Part shown: positions 37,801-43,026 of the stretch, piece by piece
Numbering within the stretch: the stretch's first letter is position 1
Layout of the letters: each line of letters starts with the position of its first letter
Assembly (NCBI GenBank): GCA_905203455.1
Contig: CAJKVX010000001.1
Coordinates: 1-43,026 of the forward strand
Length of the DNA stretch: 43,026 nucleotides
Direction: 5' to 3'
From: an uncultured Eubacteriales bacterium
Lineage (GTDB): Bacteria > Bacillota > Clostridia > Christensenellales > UBA1242
Position numbers and translations under genes: made by a program
Notes under the pieces: generated by a model
Told to the model about the DNA's origin: nothing
Seen by the model: only the letters and a program-made list of their open reading frames with translations
The model's database searches: none

Positions 37801-40800
37801 TCTTTATAATAAACAACAATTGAACCACCTTGGTTTTGTGGACCATTTTCAACTTCAGTTGCAACTGAAACCTCAAAAACTCTTTGGTAAACAGGAAGAA
37901 TAACATAGTGCCCAACATTTTCAGGGTTAAACACCATGGTTGCAGAAAACCTTTCGTTGCCTAAACTTTCGGTTACTGCTTGGTCGTAATAAAGCACGCC
38001 TGAGTTGTATCTTGAATAAACTCTCCATTCAAGAAAACGATAGTAAACTTCATCGGTAAAGTTTATCATTGGGTCTGCAATTAAAACTAAGCATTCTCTG
38101 CCTTTTAAGAAATAAGTTTCATTTGTGTCGTATGAATCAATAACAGGAATTGATGTTTGAGGGGTGTAACCAACATAGTCAGCCCCAGTGCCATAAATCA
38201 TGCTGTTAATGTATGAAACGCTGGTTCTGTAAGCCGAAGTTGTGCCTGCAATTATAACTTGGTCAAAATCATAATCATCAGCAATGTTATGAACATCACC
38301 CAAAACAAGGCCTTCAAGTTCAGAGCAAACATCATTAATGTCAAGTTCACCTGAGTTGAAAATTATTGTTCCAGTTAGCCTATCTTCGCTGTAACCATGA
38401 ATGTCAAAATAACCAACATCTTTAATGTATTTCTTGCTTGTTCTCCAAGCGTAGCACTCACTTTCAGTAAGTGGGCGATAGTAATAACCACCAATTGCAA
38501 TTGAGTTAAGTTCAACCGTTGTTCTAACATAAACAGGGTTTGTGTAAACTCCGTTTGCGTCAAATGCGTCAGTCCAATAAATAATGCCGTCATCTGCAAC
38601 AAAAATTTCATTGACTCTTAAAGTTAAGCCATCTTCATAATCTGGGTCAACAACATAGTCACCATTTGAGGTGAGATTTAATTTGAAAGCGTTAATGTGG
38701 CTAAGAGTTGTGCGGTCAAGAACATAATATATATTATTAATATAATCTTGTGAATCAATATTATCTAATGTGTCTTTAAATGAATAGGTTGAAAAATCAA
38801 GCACAAGGTTAGATGAACTGTTTTCAAGTTTGTCTGCCATAACCTCTGCAAAGAACACGCTTTTAATGTCAACTGCAATGTTAACTTGGGCATATTCGTT
38901 TGCCTTGTGCCTGACTGACAAAATTAGAACAGGGTTAGGGTAAGGTGGACCAGAAAGCAGGCTTGAACCAATAAACCCATCTTTTTTAGCAGAATCTGTG
39001 CTGTAATCAATGTCAAAATAGAAACTGTTAATTGGGTCAAAGATGTAAGCGTTGTCATATTCAAGCGCACAAGAGAATGATGGATAAATTATAGGTTCAT
39101 TAGGGTCGCTTGTTGGAACAAATTTTCCCCAAACCATAATCTGAGTTTTTTGGTTGGTTGTTGGGTCATGAACAAAGGCTTCTCTTTCAATAACATAAAC
39201 ATAACCTTCATTAGGTTCATAAGTTAAATCATGCCTTGTATTGCTTGAGTCAATGTAATAGTAACTATAAGTGTTTTCTTGGCTATCAGAAGAAATGATT
39301 GCTGCGTTTTCATTGTTATCAACCAAACTTGCGGCAACAAATGCATCTGTGCCATTTTCATCTCCAATTTTAATTGATGGGAAAATGAAATATTGTGAAA
39401 AGTCAGTTATTACTTGATTGTCAATTATCCAATTTGTGCCATCATAGGTTGCAACATAAGTGGTTAACTCATTATCAAGTTTAACTGCCTGGTAACTTAC
39501 GGTGAAAATGAAACTAAACCCTGAGTCGATAAATGAATAAGTTCCGCTGTTTCTAAAATTGGTTCCCTCTTGTGGTTCTATTTCATCTTTAGAATCTGAA
39601 AACTGAACAATAGAGCCATTCCTATCATAAAGAATGCCACCATTATCAAAATTGAAACTGAAGTTAAGCGTGTTGGTTACATCAGTTAACTCTCCGTCAA
39701 TTCTTCTTTGGGCAACAAATTCAAAAGTTGTTGGGTTGAAAGTAATTCTGTAATTAATTCCGTCAATTGTTATGCTTTTAAATAATTCAACAGATGTTAC
39801 TTCTTCCTGAATATCATATTCAAGGTTATACTCACTTCCAGGTGTTCCATTAGGGTCGTCTTCAGTGAAATAGAACCAACCGCCACTTTGTCCCATGGCG
39901 ATGTCGTTATATTGCCTTACATGCACTTCGCAAGGGGTTACTGGTTCAACATAATAGTAATAATTATTTACAATTTTTTGACCAAGAAGATTATAGAATG
40001 TTTGGTAGCGAGATTGGTTTTGCAAAATATCTCTGCCAAGAACAATTCCACTGTAATTTGTGTTAGTGAAATTATAGAACCATTGAGTTGAATCATCTGC
40101 AAGTTGTCTTCCAATTGGGCTTGTGTAATAATGGGTGGTGGTTCCACTTTGTGTTCTGCTTTTAATATCATAATAAAAGTAAACATCTTGTGTTTTTTCA
40201 CCTTCGCCGTCATTATAAGTGTAAGTTAGATTTGATTTATAAGCAGTTGCAATTGAAGAGATGTCGCCATTTGTTACATAGTCATAATAACAAGGGGTAA
40301 CAGTTAAAGAGTCAAGAGTTCTTTCAAAATAATAAACTGTTGTTGAATATTGAAGACTTGAAGAATTGTTGTTAAGCAAAATTCCGCTAGTGTAATTGGT
40401 GAGGTAAGTTGCAAGAAAATCTGTTGCTTGTTCAAGCGTTGTAATTATTGTTGGTGGGTTTGCAACTAAACCTTGGTTTGAATTTGTTGCAGAAAAATCT
40501 TCAAGCACCCTGTGTTGTCTTAAACGATAAGTTGTTGAGTTACCTTGGGTTGAAACAACAATGCTTTCAAAGGTTGCAACAGAGCCGTCTTGATTGTAAG
40601 AATAGTTGCCGTAATAATAACTGTTATATGTTAAAACTCCATTTTCATAAGTTGAATCTCTAAAATTATACACATAAAGTTGACCATTATAAAGCAGATA
40701 ATTTCCTGTTCCATCAGCAGTAACAGTGCCAGCAAGAGATTGTTGTGTTGTTTTGTAATATGTATTGGTTGTTGCGTTAAAGTAAATATAGTTTGCTGGG

Positions 40801-43010
40801 TTTAAGGTGCAAGTGCAATTGCTTTCTGTGTGGGCAGGGTTGGTGCATAATTTGTAATTAATTTGGGTTGAAATTTGTGGTGTTTCAACATTATAACTAA
40901 CAAGCATATGATTGCTTGGAACAATTATTGAAAGAATAATGTTGGTTGTTACATACCCATGAATATCTTCCTTGGTTGTTACAGATTTTATAATTTCATA
41001 GGCAACATCACTGCTAACACTTCCAACTTGGTTATCATCATCAACTTGGCTAATTGTCACTTCAATGTTTGAAGACTCTGCATATTCAGTGCCAATAACG
41101 CCACAAAGAGTTTTGTCCCATTGCCCAACAAACAAACTTCTTGTTATTGTTTCTGCCAAAAGCACAGAACTCATTGTTCCGTTATGGAAGGTGTAACTGG
41201 TTGAAACGCCACTTGTTTCATCATTATTTGTTGAAACTTTATCAAAAATCAAACACATGTTGTGTTCAAGCCCAGTAACTGTGAAGGTTGAGCCATCAAT
41301 GTTAATTGAAATTTCAATTGTTCTTCCATCATCAGTGGTGAAGTTAAAAGTTGTTGATGTTTGAGTTTTTCTAATAGCATCAAAACTTTTTAGTTTGAAA
41401 ACATCGCTTGACGCAAAAATATAACCATTCGCATCAAAATCAACTTCATAAATAGAAATGGTGTATCCTGTTAAATAATGATTGCTGTTTCCATTAAAAA
41501 ATTCGTCACCAGCAAAAACGGTTCCACTTTGAGTGAAATTTTTAACCTTGCTGTAATTAGCATAGAATGTGTAGCCTGAAATATGGCTTGTTGCAACAAC
41601 ATTTATGGTTGAAGAAAGGTTTGATGGGGTGGTGTAATCAGTTGTTTTATCAATGTTAAGCAGGTCAAAGAAAAGATTATCTTTGTTATCAAGATTTAAT
41701 TTTTGACCATAAGCCACAAAGCCAAATTGCGGTGTGGTATCATCAGAGTAATAGTGGTTAACAATAAAAGTTAAACTGTTTGCTGATTGCGTTAATGCTG
41801 GATTTTGGTCTGACGCAAAATTAAAGAAGTTTGAAAGTTGACAAGGAAGAGTTCCGTTTAAAACAGAGTTTGAAGTTGCCTCTGTGTTAGTTGTCCAACT
41901 TGAAAGGGCAAAATCACTGTTTTCAACTTGCTTTCTTGTAACTTTAACAACTCTTCCTTCAGGGAAATAGCCTTCAAGATAGGTGATTTTTGCGTCATTT
42001 TCATTTGCAGTTATTGTGGTTTTAATTCTGTCAAAATAGTAAACATCTCGGTCATATTCAAGGTAGCCTACTTGTGAAATATCATCAGCTGAATTTGGGC
42101 TGTAAACAGAAAATGCCAGCCTTGATGCTTGGTAGGTTATGGTTGAAGAATAAGCACTGTCGCCACGGTTTGAGCCTTCTTTTGCAAGTGCTTTAACCTT
42201 AATTGTTCTGCTTATGCTGCTGCCTTCAAGTTGAGGGTTAAACACCACCATGTATTCAGGGAAAGGAATGCCAGTTTCAGCACTATTTATGTTGCGGTTT
42301 GTTTCAGTTTCAACAATTTTGATGTATTCACTGCTTAAAGGTTGGGTTTCACCAAGATAGGTAAAATAGAAAGCATTAGTGTTTAAAACATACATTTGCC
42401 TAGTTTGGTCAAACATAACAGTTGACTCATTTGGATAAACATTCACTGCAAAAGTTAATGCCTTGCCATCAACAACAACCTCATAGTTAGGGAATTCAAT
42501 GTTTGGTGAAAAGAAACGGTAAAGGGTAATGTTTCCATCTGTCCATGAGTTTGTTGCAGAGTTGTACCTAACGGCAGATAAATCACCTTTGTAAATATAT
42601 TCAGCAAGTTTTGCTTTATCTTCATCAGTTAAATTTCTTTTTGAAAGAATTTCGGTTGGGTCAGTAGTGTAAAAATTAACGCCAAGATATTGCTCATCCG
42701 CTTCTGGCGAATAAACATTTTTTGCATAGTATGAGAAGTTCCAAGAAAAAGAGCCCGAAAGTTCAGGGTCAAAATAATCCTCATCATTCTCATTTTTTTG
42801 AGAGTAGTTATAAACCAGTTGAGGAGTAAGGATTCTTAAATAGCCATTAGCATCAAAGGTTGCGTTTGAAGTGTTTTGTGGAATTTCAGGGTCGCAACCC
42901 ACAAAGCAGAAAAGTGATGCAAAAAGTAGAACAAACAGGCTAAAAATTTTAGCAATAGAAGACTTTTTATTAGTTTTAGATTTAGCGTTAACAATCACAG
43001 AATTTCCCAT
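22809..43010 (-). CDS. Giant predicted lipoprotein with divergent InlB-B-type repeats
   Basis: One unbroken frame of 6733 codons. A basic N-terminal segment (KSKTNKKSS) precedes a hydrophobic core and a lipobox ending FVGC, with lipidated Cys39 and Asp40, so export and lipid anchoring are predicted. The chain is rich in Asn, Thr, Ser and Tyr and looks all-beta. At least a dozen units carry the hallmark of divergent InlB B-repeats, a YxFxGW-type motif followed some 30-50 residues later by ExxF; they are densest at about residues 3520-5110. The last 250 residues differ: a helical part (ERFGRLFFNYDNN) precedes a Gly/Ala-rich hydrophobic region (about 6644-6720) with two or three potential membrane helices, and the chain ends WSHLPPL. 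No LPxTG motif was seen. Adhesin or surface-tether roles are inference. The start is supported by AAAGGA 10 bases upstream. Confidence 0.93.
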   Translation of the reverse strand: MGNSVIVNAKSKTNKKSSIAKIFSLFVLLFASLFCFVGCDPEIPQNTSNATFDANGYLRILTPQLVYNYSQKNENDEDYFDPELSGSFSWNFSYYAKNVYSPEADEQYLGVNFYTTDPTEILSKRNLTDEDKAKLAEYIYKGDLSAVRYNSATNSWTDGNITLYRFFSPNIEFPNYEVVVDGKALTFAVNVYPNESTVMFDQTRQMYVLNTNAFYFTYLGETQPLSSEYIKIVETETNRNINSAETGIPFPEYMVVFNPQLEGSSISRTIKVKALAKEGSNRGDSAYSSTITYQASRLAFSVYSPNSADDISQVGYLEYDRDVYYFDRIKTTITANENDAKITYLEGYFPEGRVVKVTRKQVENSDFALSSWTTNTEATSNSVLNGTLPCQLSNFFNFASDQNPALTQSANSLTFIVNHYYSDDTTPQFGFVAYGQKLNLDNKDNLFFDLLNIDKTTDYTTPSNLSSTINVVATSHISGYTFYANYSKVKNFTQSGTVFAGDEFFNGNSNHYLTGYTISIYEVDFDANGYIFASSDVFKLKSFDAIRKTQTSTTFNFTTDDGRTIEISINIDGSTFTVTGLEHNMCLIFDKVSTNNDETSGVSTSYTFHNGTMSSVLLAETITRSLFVGQWDKTLCGVIGTEYAESSNIEVTISQVDDDNQVGSVSSDVAYEIIKSVTTKEDIHGYVTTNIILSIIVPSNHMLVSYNVETPQISTQINYKLCTNPAHTESNCTCTLNPANYIYFNATTNTYYKTTQQSLAGTVTADGTGNYLLYNGQLYVYNFRDSTYENGVLTYNSYYYGNYSYNQDGSVATFESIVVSTQGNSTTYRLRQHRVLEDFSATNSNQGLVANPPTIITTLEQATDFLATYLTNYTSGILLNNNSSSLQYSTTVYYFERTLDSLTVTPCYYDYVTNGDISSIATAYKSNLTYTYNDGEGEKTQDVYFYYDIKSRTQSGTTTHYYTSPIGRQLADDSTQWFYNFTNTNYSGIVLGRDILQNQSRYQTFYNLLGQKIVNNYYYYVEPVTPCEVHVRQYNDIAMGQSGGWFYFTEDDPNGTPGSEYNLEYDIQEEVTSVELFKSITIDGINYRITFNPTTFEFVAQRRIDGELTDVTNTLNFSFNFDNGGILYDRNGSIVQFSDSKDEIEPQEGTNFRNSGTYSFIDSGFSFIFTVSYQAVKLDNELTTYVATYDGTNWIIDNQVITDFSQYFIFPSIKIGDENGTDAFVAASLVDNNENAAIISSDSQENTYSYYYIDSSNTRHDLTYEPNEGYVYVIEREAFVHDPTTNQKTQIMVWGKFVPTSDPNEPIIYPSFSCALEYDNAYIFDPINSFYFDIDYSTDSAKKDGFIGSSLLSGPPYPNPVLILSVRHKANEYAQVNIAVDIKSVFFAEVMADKLENSSSNLVLDFSTYSFKDTLDNIDSQDYINNIYYVLDRTTLSHINAFKLNLTSNGDYVVDPDYEDGLTLRVNEIFVADDGIIYWTDAFDANGVYTNPVYVRTTVELNSIAIGGYYYRPLTESECYAWRTSKKYIKDVGYFDIHGYSEDRLTGTIIFNSGELDINDVCSELEGLVLGDVHNIADDYDFDQVIIAGTTSAYRTSVSYINSMIYGTGADYVGYTPQTSIPVIDSYDTNETYFLKGRECLVLIADPMINFTDEVYYRFLEWRVYSRYNSGVLYYDQAVTESLGNERFSATMVFNPENVGHYVILPVYQRVFEVSVATEVENGPQNQGGSIVVYYKDGASVNLDGTTLQEIYTIEYLQTEVGGKLGYYYKNITATPYVYFDEDGNINTSLTQVFYLPQFENTPFGPYWAEFYDEDEGRFRYSGVTIGTSEDAASGNVANKLFALTYENLRYYLIYDDPNLTTDTSSNKEITAGVGFMYSCIFAQPTISGSNQEEVISLFNFEDKLYNVEDPYAIFNIENGIINFEEASPIAELTVSEITIVEILEGIISSEYGDYYHNSTNDLVAGEMAYDEDGKLNTTLSFKNSYIDRESEVMLSAIPDEGYRLLGWYTVDGQSLYDLYGEEQRFYSESDKITPAYFYNGNYYYTRTENEDGTFVYSEPVPEKLLYKVRGYYINTQTEVSPNYVEVFYSPAKDKYFYDSTYTIAVEDKYIYEYDQYGNPTLIVKEMPHIDAITSITDENSGDTFYYLNGLQVYKFGDFYYTSFSTGNIKVEGNNLIISSLHSNIEFVAVFREVYQAMILTDSEEEFGVSIEAVYYYNEQNNNLANRIGADGQIITIDDNTIEYGFDKSAQNVDPNLFKLFDVEDDNNFASTIVSNSLINTVDENGIYNGYVALSKNNYKNNYSEINAWEYFLYANGLNADNGTVGKQAMPSGEGESFALQNLYFDDNTTAIIVVRTLSSSPLELHTLGLPSEYNLQPIIYPSDEYIISNSTKPSLTENTQDVLDVRADYLYYVFEVTFNRDPENEYADLIVHPTREISISLDILTGNYLNTYSNYFDVELTYEGLNSQTAQPVTNSVYFNFADYFTFTKTNNKFNFGFINREAFMTNVMNPLLANIIDFNSETYREIYNNITGYNSFSGYRFVEFLNYINSDVLHNTEQNLNIGNVKLSQEYLNKLYNALNGNTLNETQKANLQENITALELEGLIQVEEDGTFTALAITTLNGGTVNEIYYIDRLFATLQYLLVENKAPDTIDPNSDKDQEYYDTYAYVNKYTHAPVGDGSVNIINLTAIKMYSFSIQSLTIDGYDANGNAIFSEENAHELGNSGTGYFEFYTSVGTNNRTYMGSISPEENFAGIYYNGALTDTPTGIQFTNHYVDTDPDYQKDKNLPSYVYKDFLLAENTLLLIEGLAEQSTNVGYQFMGWYQQKRITSIYNRFFDLEGNKLNVVNENTNYAFGTDNAGNTIVVYAKDSAVGAYHAGDPVPAPSRQDVMTNWLYFIDPETLELYRQDGVLVESTNYQYVEWSSLELVSTTYKYPYVALSNADTVITALFKRVVELEYSFNPIEMSVTSSTSTDSLGNPLTYTVYQNGVIIGENITDKQEAYAVIQDNYVSTNTYEIRVKGNFYIDATPTLTISPSGGYRLDGVYEVLTDELGQQSSTQIDEFDDAGNTVLSFSNTNSLLDTNIAEPSENSVSTYDSVNLAGIVYTTAVINRLFNTENVEQSSKHITFKTQRVTMLYSQIENYYTFDADTGLTTAKNYDFILYYLTGADSTTILTPDQVNDSADGIFFDTRIFKNTLSFGQDTPSADDDFTVSLDITNLLTKNFNRNETLPAYAMNEGFLDEWIFNCFLSGYLSCEYYANNYSVAELTDIILNSTEYQDVLSNFAKTSSNTYIYLEIANNNLIFYAYLDNTFTDENTLNIITSITNNETKDDAIDHWYINAQTPSSISGADTGSDLNENVTFPTTQNITFEKPTNTLDPDVNAQNAQYNDEFKLSKDNLVYHLRAIIEDENKQTISITLQDNVNSAPQSLADLGVSGNTNQDGTISGTDNAFDDLIEFTFTGIKYASQDGDLNIDTSEAADNTNANGTISTKYHTGRYGTNTNFVLTISEQLLVIDNTITYPNGTLTQADVYAFVGWVVNGVIVSTDLSLDTNEGGTIEARFVKIAQVTLVNGDDGTQINMEYLEIESQAYLDNSMQVESQVFGFYPEGDYYYALAGYPVHFKVYPDYGYVLESVSHTNPNFGVDPNAPEFITAPIYYGVDTYPYFEIEFMVDSIVKINIREGFTLTIDQILFNDFYQTTQGSKFTGYTLYNIWKLEDDAWVARDNFQVFAQGSRIRLEFNPNDQPYSIIGWYINNELVSSTDTVEFELTENTVVELRIVKNIYLNIKASTSYYSNSSALNQIQQGITVTFEDGSTFNGTTDITGNQITVKAGEQLEIGFSGENLGRTFLGWYYMIENETQTPKLLSTNYNFIFTINADNPYINNNSVTIVAVFAFTKQITIEKTLEGNEPQGEDVQNIDVIVNYTNGYGNEVSTNLGSSTSITINALLGTDVVVEAIVSEDNQERYFFEGFWQNGNIVTYENIYTLNTNSLNTTQTTLRANFVEGNLVTVTRRLNDDPYTGDTISLNVKYGNTPATLTGKTLTGEDEYVELGFKSDNTNNLVLSYLIDSEDPNYNNYRFIGWFIDGKPLSYYQEINGKDNYIEDRTILTIVNPSQNLPENANLDNDKKNTLIEARFAELASITLSRNIDGNSNDSNLSNFTVTAYYNTLTQNNVSVTNLVLSNTSGNSATGSSMAYKYTSLALTASSYAGYEFIGFRVNCVDANGNTISSEFIRNEDGTINTNDVVYYYLDNSNEAQITSYVIEACYSKQYTINTIGTIMGQSSANVSFGAENPTTISNFFATGENLTQTSTITSSCDGYSFVGYFDAFGNQLGTDQTLTISNADLIRLATGDQIFIEARYTRTVTITVEAYNQAGELLSTQPYTLPYGVDATITAPTGFTAWALPNPDGSNRLVAYYSTDHSLRILPLENKTYYALCGGAVDSFSNYLVPHAVVSTSSNGLIADGSTYTQELETYNFISVTYEPNSSNQQIASLSINIDYALEQGYMFVGWVAGAKYLIGDGYHYLPLSNNLTIDAANYPYNDIFAVFTRVNLIELTLSGDSHVGSYIANLNNATTLSGIRTFSVTTSVDGKTTTIKLLSGTATANISAISGYNLESNANSTAISTQRIVKNITIQFYQNGDEQRVAVLDDDEQKITTTLSNIDPDFINSQGGAITENSLPTTVITVNNSNYGSIVITNQNGDTLYTQNGNNPVYVNELTFDNLFVTSNPNTNENAYLAYYEVIRVMDNGTRTKTFIITLKHFSFKVLDGAITITPVFRKSFDVIINNTVENITDLGNTTVEDVTPEGATTVTKQVNVTANEDYRISGIVIDNYLYRIDYTNTAGQISMPTLPTAPVNFQIESYELSERDAAGRAYVKNLKLNITSEQDVKIAFVYNKVTNINLIDDITDESYLLYADDSIIEYSTTNGYVKTTDYLTPADIKTLYDIESDKTDGAKFLGYYYNNKVIPQSGLDITQNTIYDIVAMFAQLREVEVSFKLLADNRYTQLNTLTNGITLGTYNSVFNTPSSGFRIDVTRLSENTSSSDQTTTTTVLDNILNSVTIEFYNNNNLVVQAFGNSYFTFAGWQDQNGNIISSNATINPNTYADITELKAVFVEETRTMILNPDYEGGEIFVGATEGSIVSLQTVLEDTNNTNKTIALSSGRNLVVGTAIVGGRTVYTLKYSVASSELGDTFYIIDRAFSQTSLQGSGEPYTLTYEGQVYKFKNFTQQNDKIIQGYTYNHGGINPPSATVFLEDFYQSQTLNLNTVKLINIQYTYAINEATDISSLVITVTVNNSSKFEIDAQTNTTVYRDAIINIWVEEGDVVTITASDNNNFNTIGFSLTSPIIKTIDNTDYLNVNIAGKEFPLDSTHVIGDLTIDEWQQFVAQGAYSNLTTLFNRTSSDTETTLDSISNYSFIATDNIYFLADYIPVFTFNTKYINAVLGVTDKTTNLSSSFTNVTNDGHTFAIVPATPDSNVPFYYQTNSSTILGLIDRNNNLISQGIPEQILDALTYFEQTTNTDDEFDNTYYINTTQTNDIFASSESEFGENGLSAIIEQLANVSVSVGYIDALTTSSNDTTTFVLNHYKTLYDEFLDKLFDLKQEGNAIDNSLLSFANDVSVNLSYFANSEDATNNTDRTTLENYVYEDGDVDFTYELTSYIQSYLKAGNVISVQTSVNGQNIGNWFFKGFMIINSASRNSINLFADGEQLAHTSTYSSYKIISREDVDIAYDSTTQTYTYTLPNISLSGDTQIIALYEKVLHQIDIRLKDLSDTVYNSYEQLLAQNSNDTSALEGQSINGIDLDEDQNSSSGKLASTTTAFAYNGEPAIITTQNYPFSNLVGWATNYYRQNNMFVMEGGSTKTIDEVKALFASEDTTFLTFESDEQLILTNPQNARNNLYINNVTSNLVVGAYFAPMSYVISFVIKETDLAAEQSDGITNYSNYVSIKDENGNVSFIETYYDQNADELDVLNNNAGDSMLYEKSKIKVSLIDVAASLDPEPKVTYTIVNGQTVINYVLDEEGNHVYTYYLKYKGINNNYVLDANNKNQRIEIVFNQVPTGVYDENGVEITEPAQVNTSNFFKQTNITLYNYSDPSNISTYFERDTTNTGAAATYIKPGLISVSFNNKRQVDLSSYNIVATPIDAEGNVIELDESGNPVNGEVIANYKVNFVVTAKANVGFPSVKIMPNSPTDDQTVIPFSFDDSEYLEKMQEFTKTNELSDISYFDQNSNSDLRLISGFYNRMFENTELFTDPDFQLSNCNFTLYLMYGKKSTPLVAKITDGQTEVELTSRPSEKTAESDLDFVIKNIVSYKYYIVENGAFIANKLLELNQSLSASGNNPYSTIISSFLLLLNNFCKIEGFTYNENAKLLDYFDDEIFNKNNTGLLATDIETIFNQLKSRGLIDPSFDPYNTFKITEINVFEWYTGRTVSKTLAELIDKGYINAYGNSNVDVITDTELLDLFRNPRNETETIKPDETSGAIYTAKSSDEFNPFYVKSGDSVVTFTELALKYVDQWISEDGKTGEKAHLAYSHATLTYQSAERFGRLFFNYDNNINNTIQMLDNSETPDTWQKIRNLFSALAGAMRYHEGTYVNQLVSSVYPNAAEIDESSEIINILTIDDSEKMNVFSLPFWIGTAPTNNQTAGIVVGIVVAGVALILAVHILPIGAIASAISSVLRVALFLVPGGSTAATLAGGAAVVIGLAAGTLYVAQVVSQYVENIDWSHLPPL
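27680..32450 (-). repeat. Densest array of divergent InlB-B-type protein repeats inside the giant gene
   Basis: Protein-level repeats, too diverged to see as DNA repeats. Core motifs read AFVGWVVNG, SIIGWYINN, TFLGWYYM, FFEGFWQNG, RFIGWFIDG, EFIGFRVN, SFVGYFDAFG, MFVGWVAG, KFLGYYYNN and FAGWQDQNG, mostly 100-190 residues apart (wider gaps between the last few). Several end in blocks such as IEARF, LRANF, IEARY or LKAVF. Further members occur outside this interval, for example RLLGWYTVDG near residue 2000 and FMGWYQQ near 2820. Confidence 0.75.
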
Positions 43011-43020
43011 TTTGTTGTGT

Positions 43021-43026
43021 CCTTTG
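43021..43026 (-). promoter_or_regulatory. Ribosome binding site of the giant gene
   Basis: AAAGGA on the minus strand, 10 bases before the ATG at 43010. It fixes the start and shows that the gene is complete within the window. The promoter lies beyond the window edge. Confidence 0.7.

Noticed and set aside
22809..43010. Many short frames on both strands within the giant gene
   Set aside because: They are shadows of the 6733-codon frame, have no suitable ribosome binding sites and give low-complexity products.

Overview
The window is AT-rich bacterial DNA that looks like a low-GC Gram-positive (Bacillota, Clostridia-like, probably uncultured). The evidence is a peptidoglycan gene set (MurF-type ligase, Ddl, MurG), a clostridial PdaB-like deacetylase, AGGAGG-type ribosome binding sites, consensus sigma-A-type promoters with 17-18 bp spacers, and clostridial-style WYL and PII-like/DUF1538 genes. 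TGA is used as a stop at least once (end of the gene at 2813-3514) and TGG encodes Trp, so the standard bacterial code applies. No tRNA, rRNA, CRISPR array or insertion sequence was recognised. No gap between genes exceeds about 260 bases.

Layout. 1-547 (-) is the 5' part of a membrane protein gene cut by the window edge. 649-6392 (+) is a compact, probably co-transcribed run: a DeoC-like aldolase lacking its Schiff-base lysine, tsaE, tsaB, rimI (tRNA t6A and ribosomal protein acetylation), an alpha/beta hydrolase, a MurF-type ligase whose substrate-binding domain is replaced by membrane helices, and ddl. A WYL-domain regulator (-) converges on ddl. 7490-10617 (+) is a four-gene unit behind a clear promoter: a disordered charged protein, a DUF1538 membrane protein and two small PII-like proteins, which together look like a transporter with its own sensors. 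murG (-) follows, divergent from a type IIA topoisomerase pair (11971-16484) whose A subunit lacks the GyrA box and may be topoisomerase IV.

16499-20775 holds three short transcription units, with strong terminators at 16876, 18973 and 20727: a small coiled-coil protein, a membrane protein with a long acidic disordered cytoplasmic part and Ig-like exterior, and a pdaB-like deacetylase followed by a tandem-OB SSB-like protein.

20937-43010 (-) is a two-gene surface operon. Its first gene is one uninterrupted reading frame of 6733 codons, nearly half the window. It encodes a predicted lipoprotein with many divergent InlB-B-type repeats and a hydrophobic C-terminal end. Twelve bases downstream comes a 619-residue secreted, C-terminally anchored protein with a propeller-like region and three SH3-like domains. 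This pair is the most striking content of the window.
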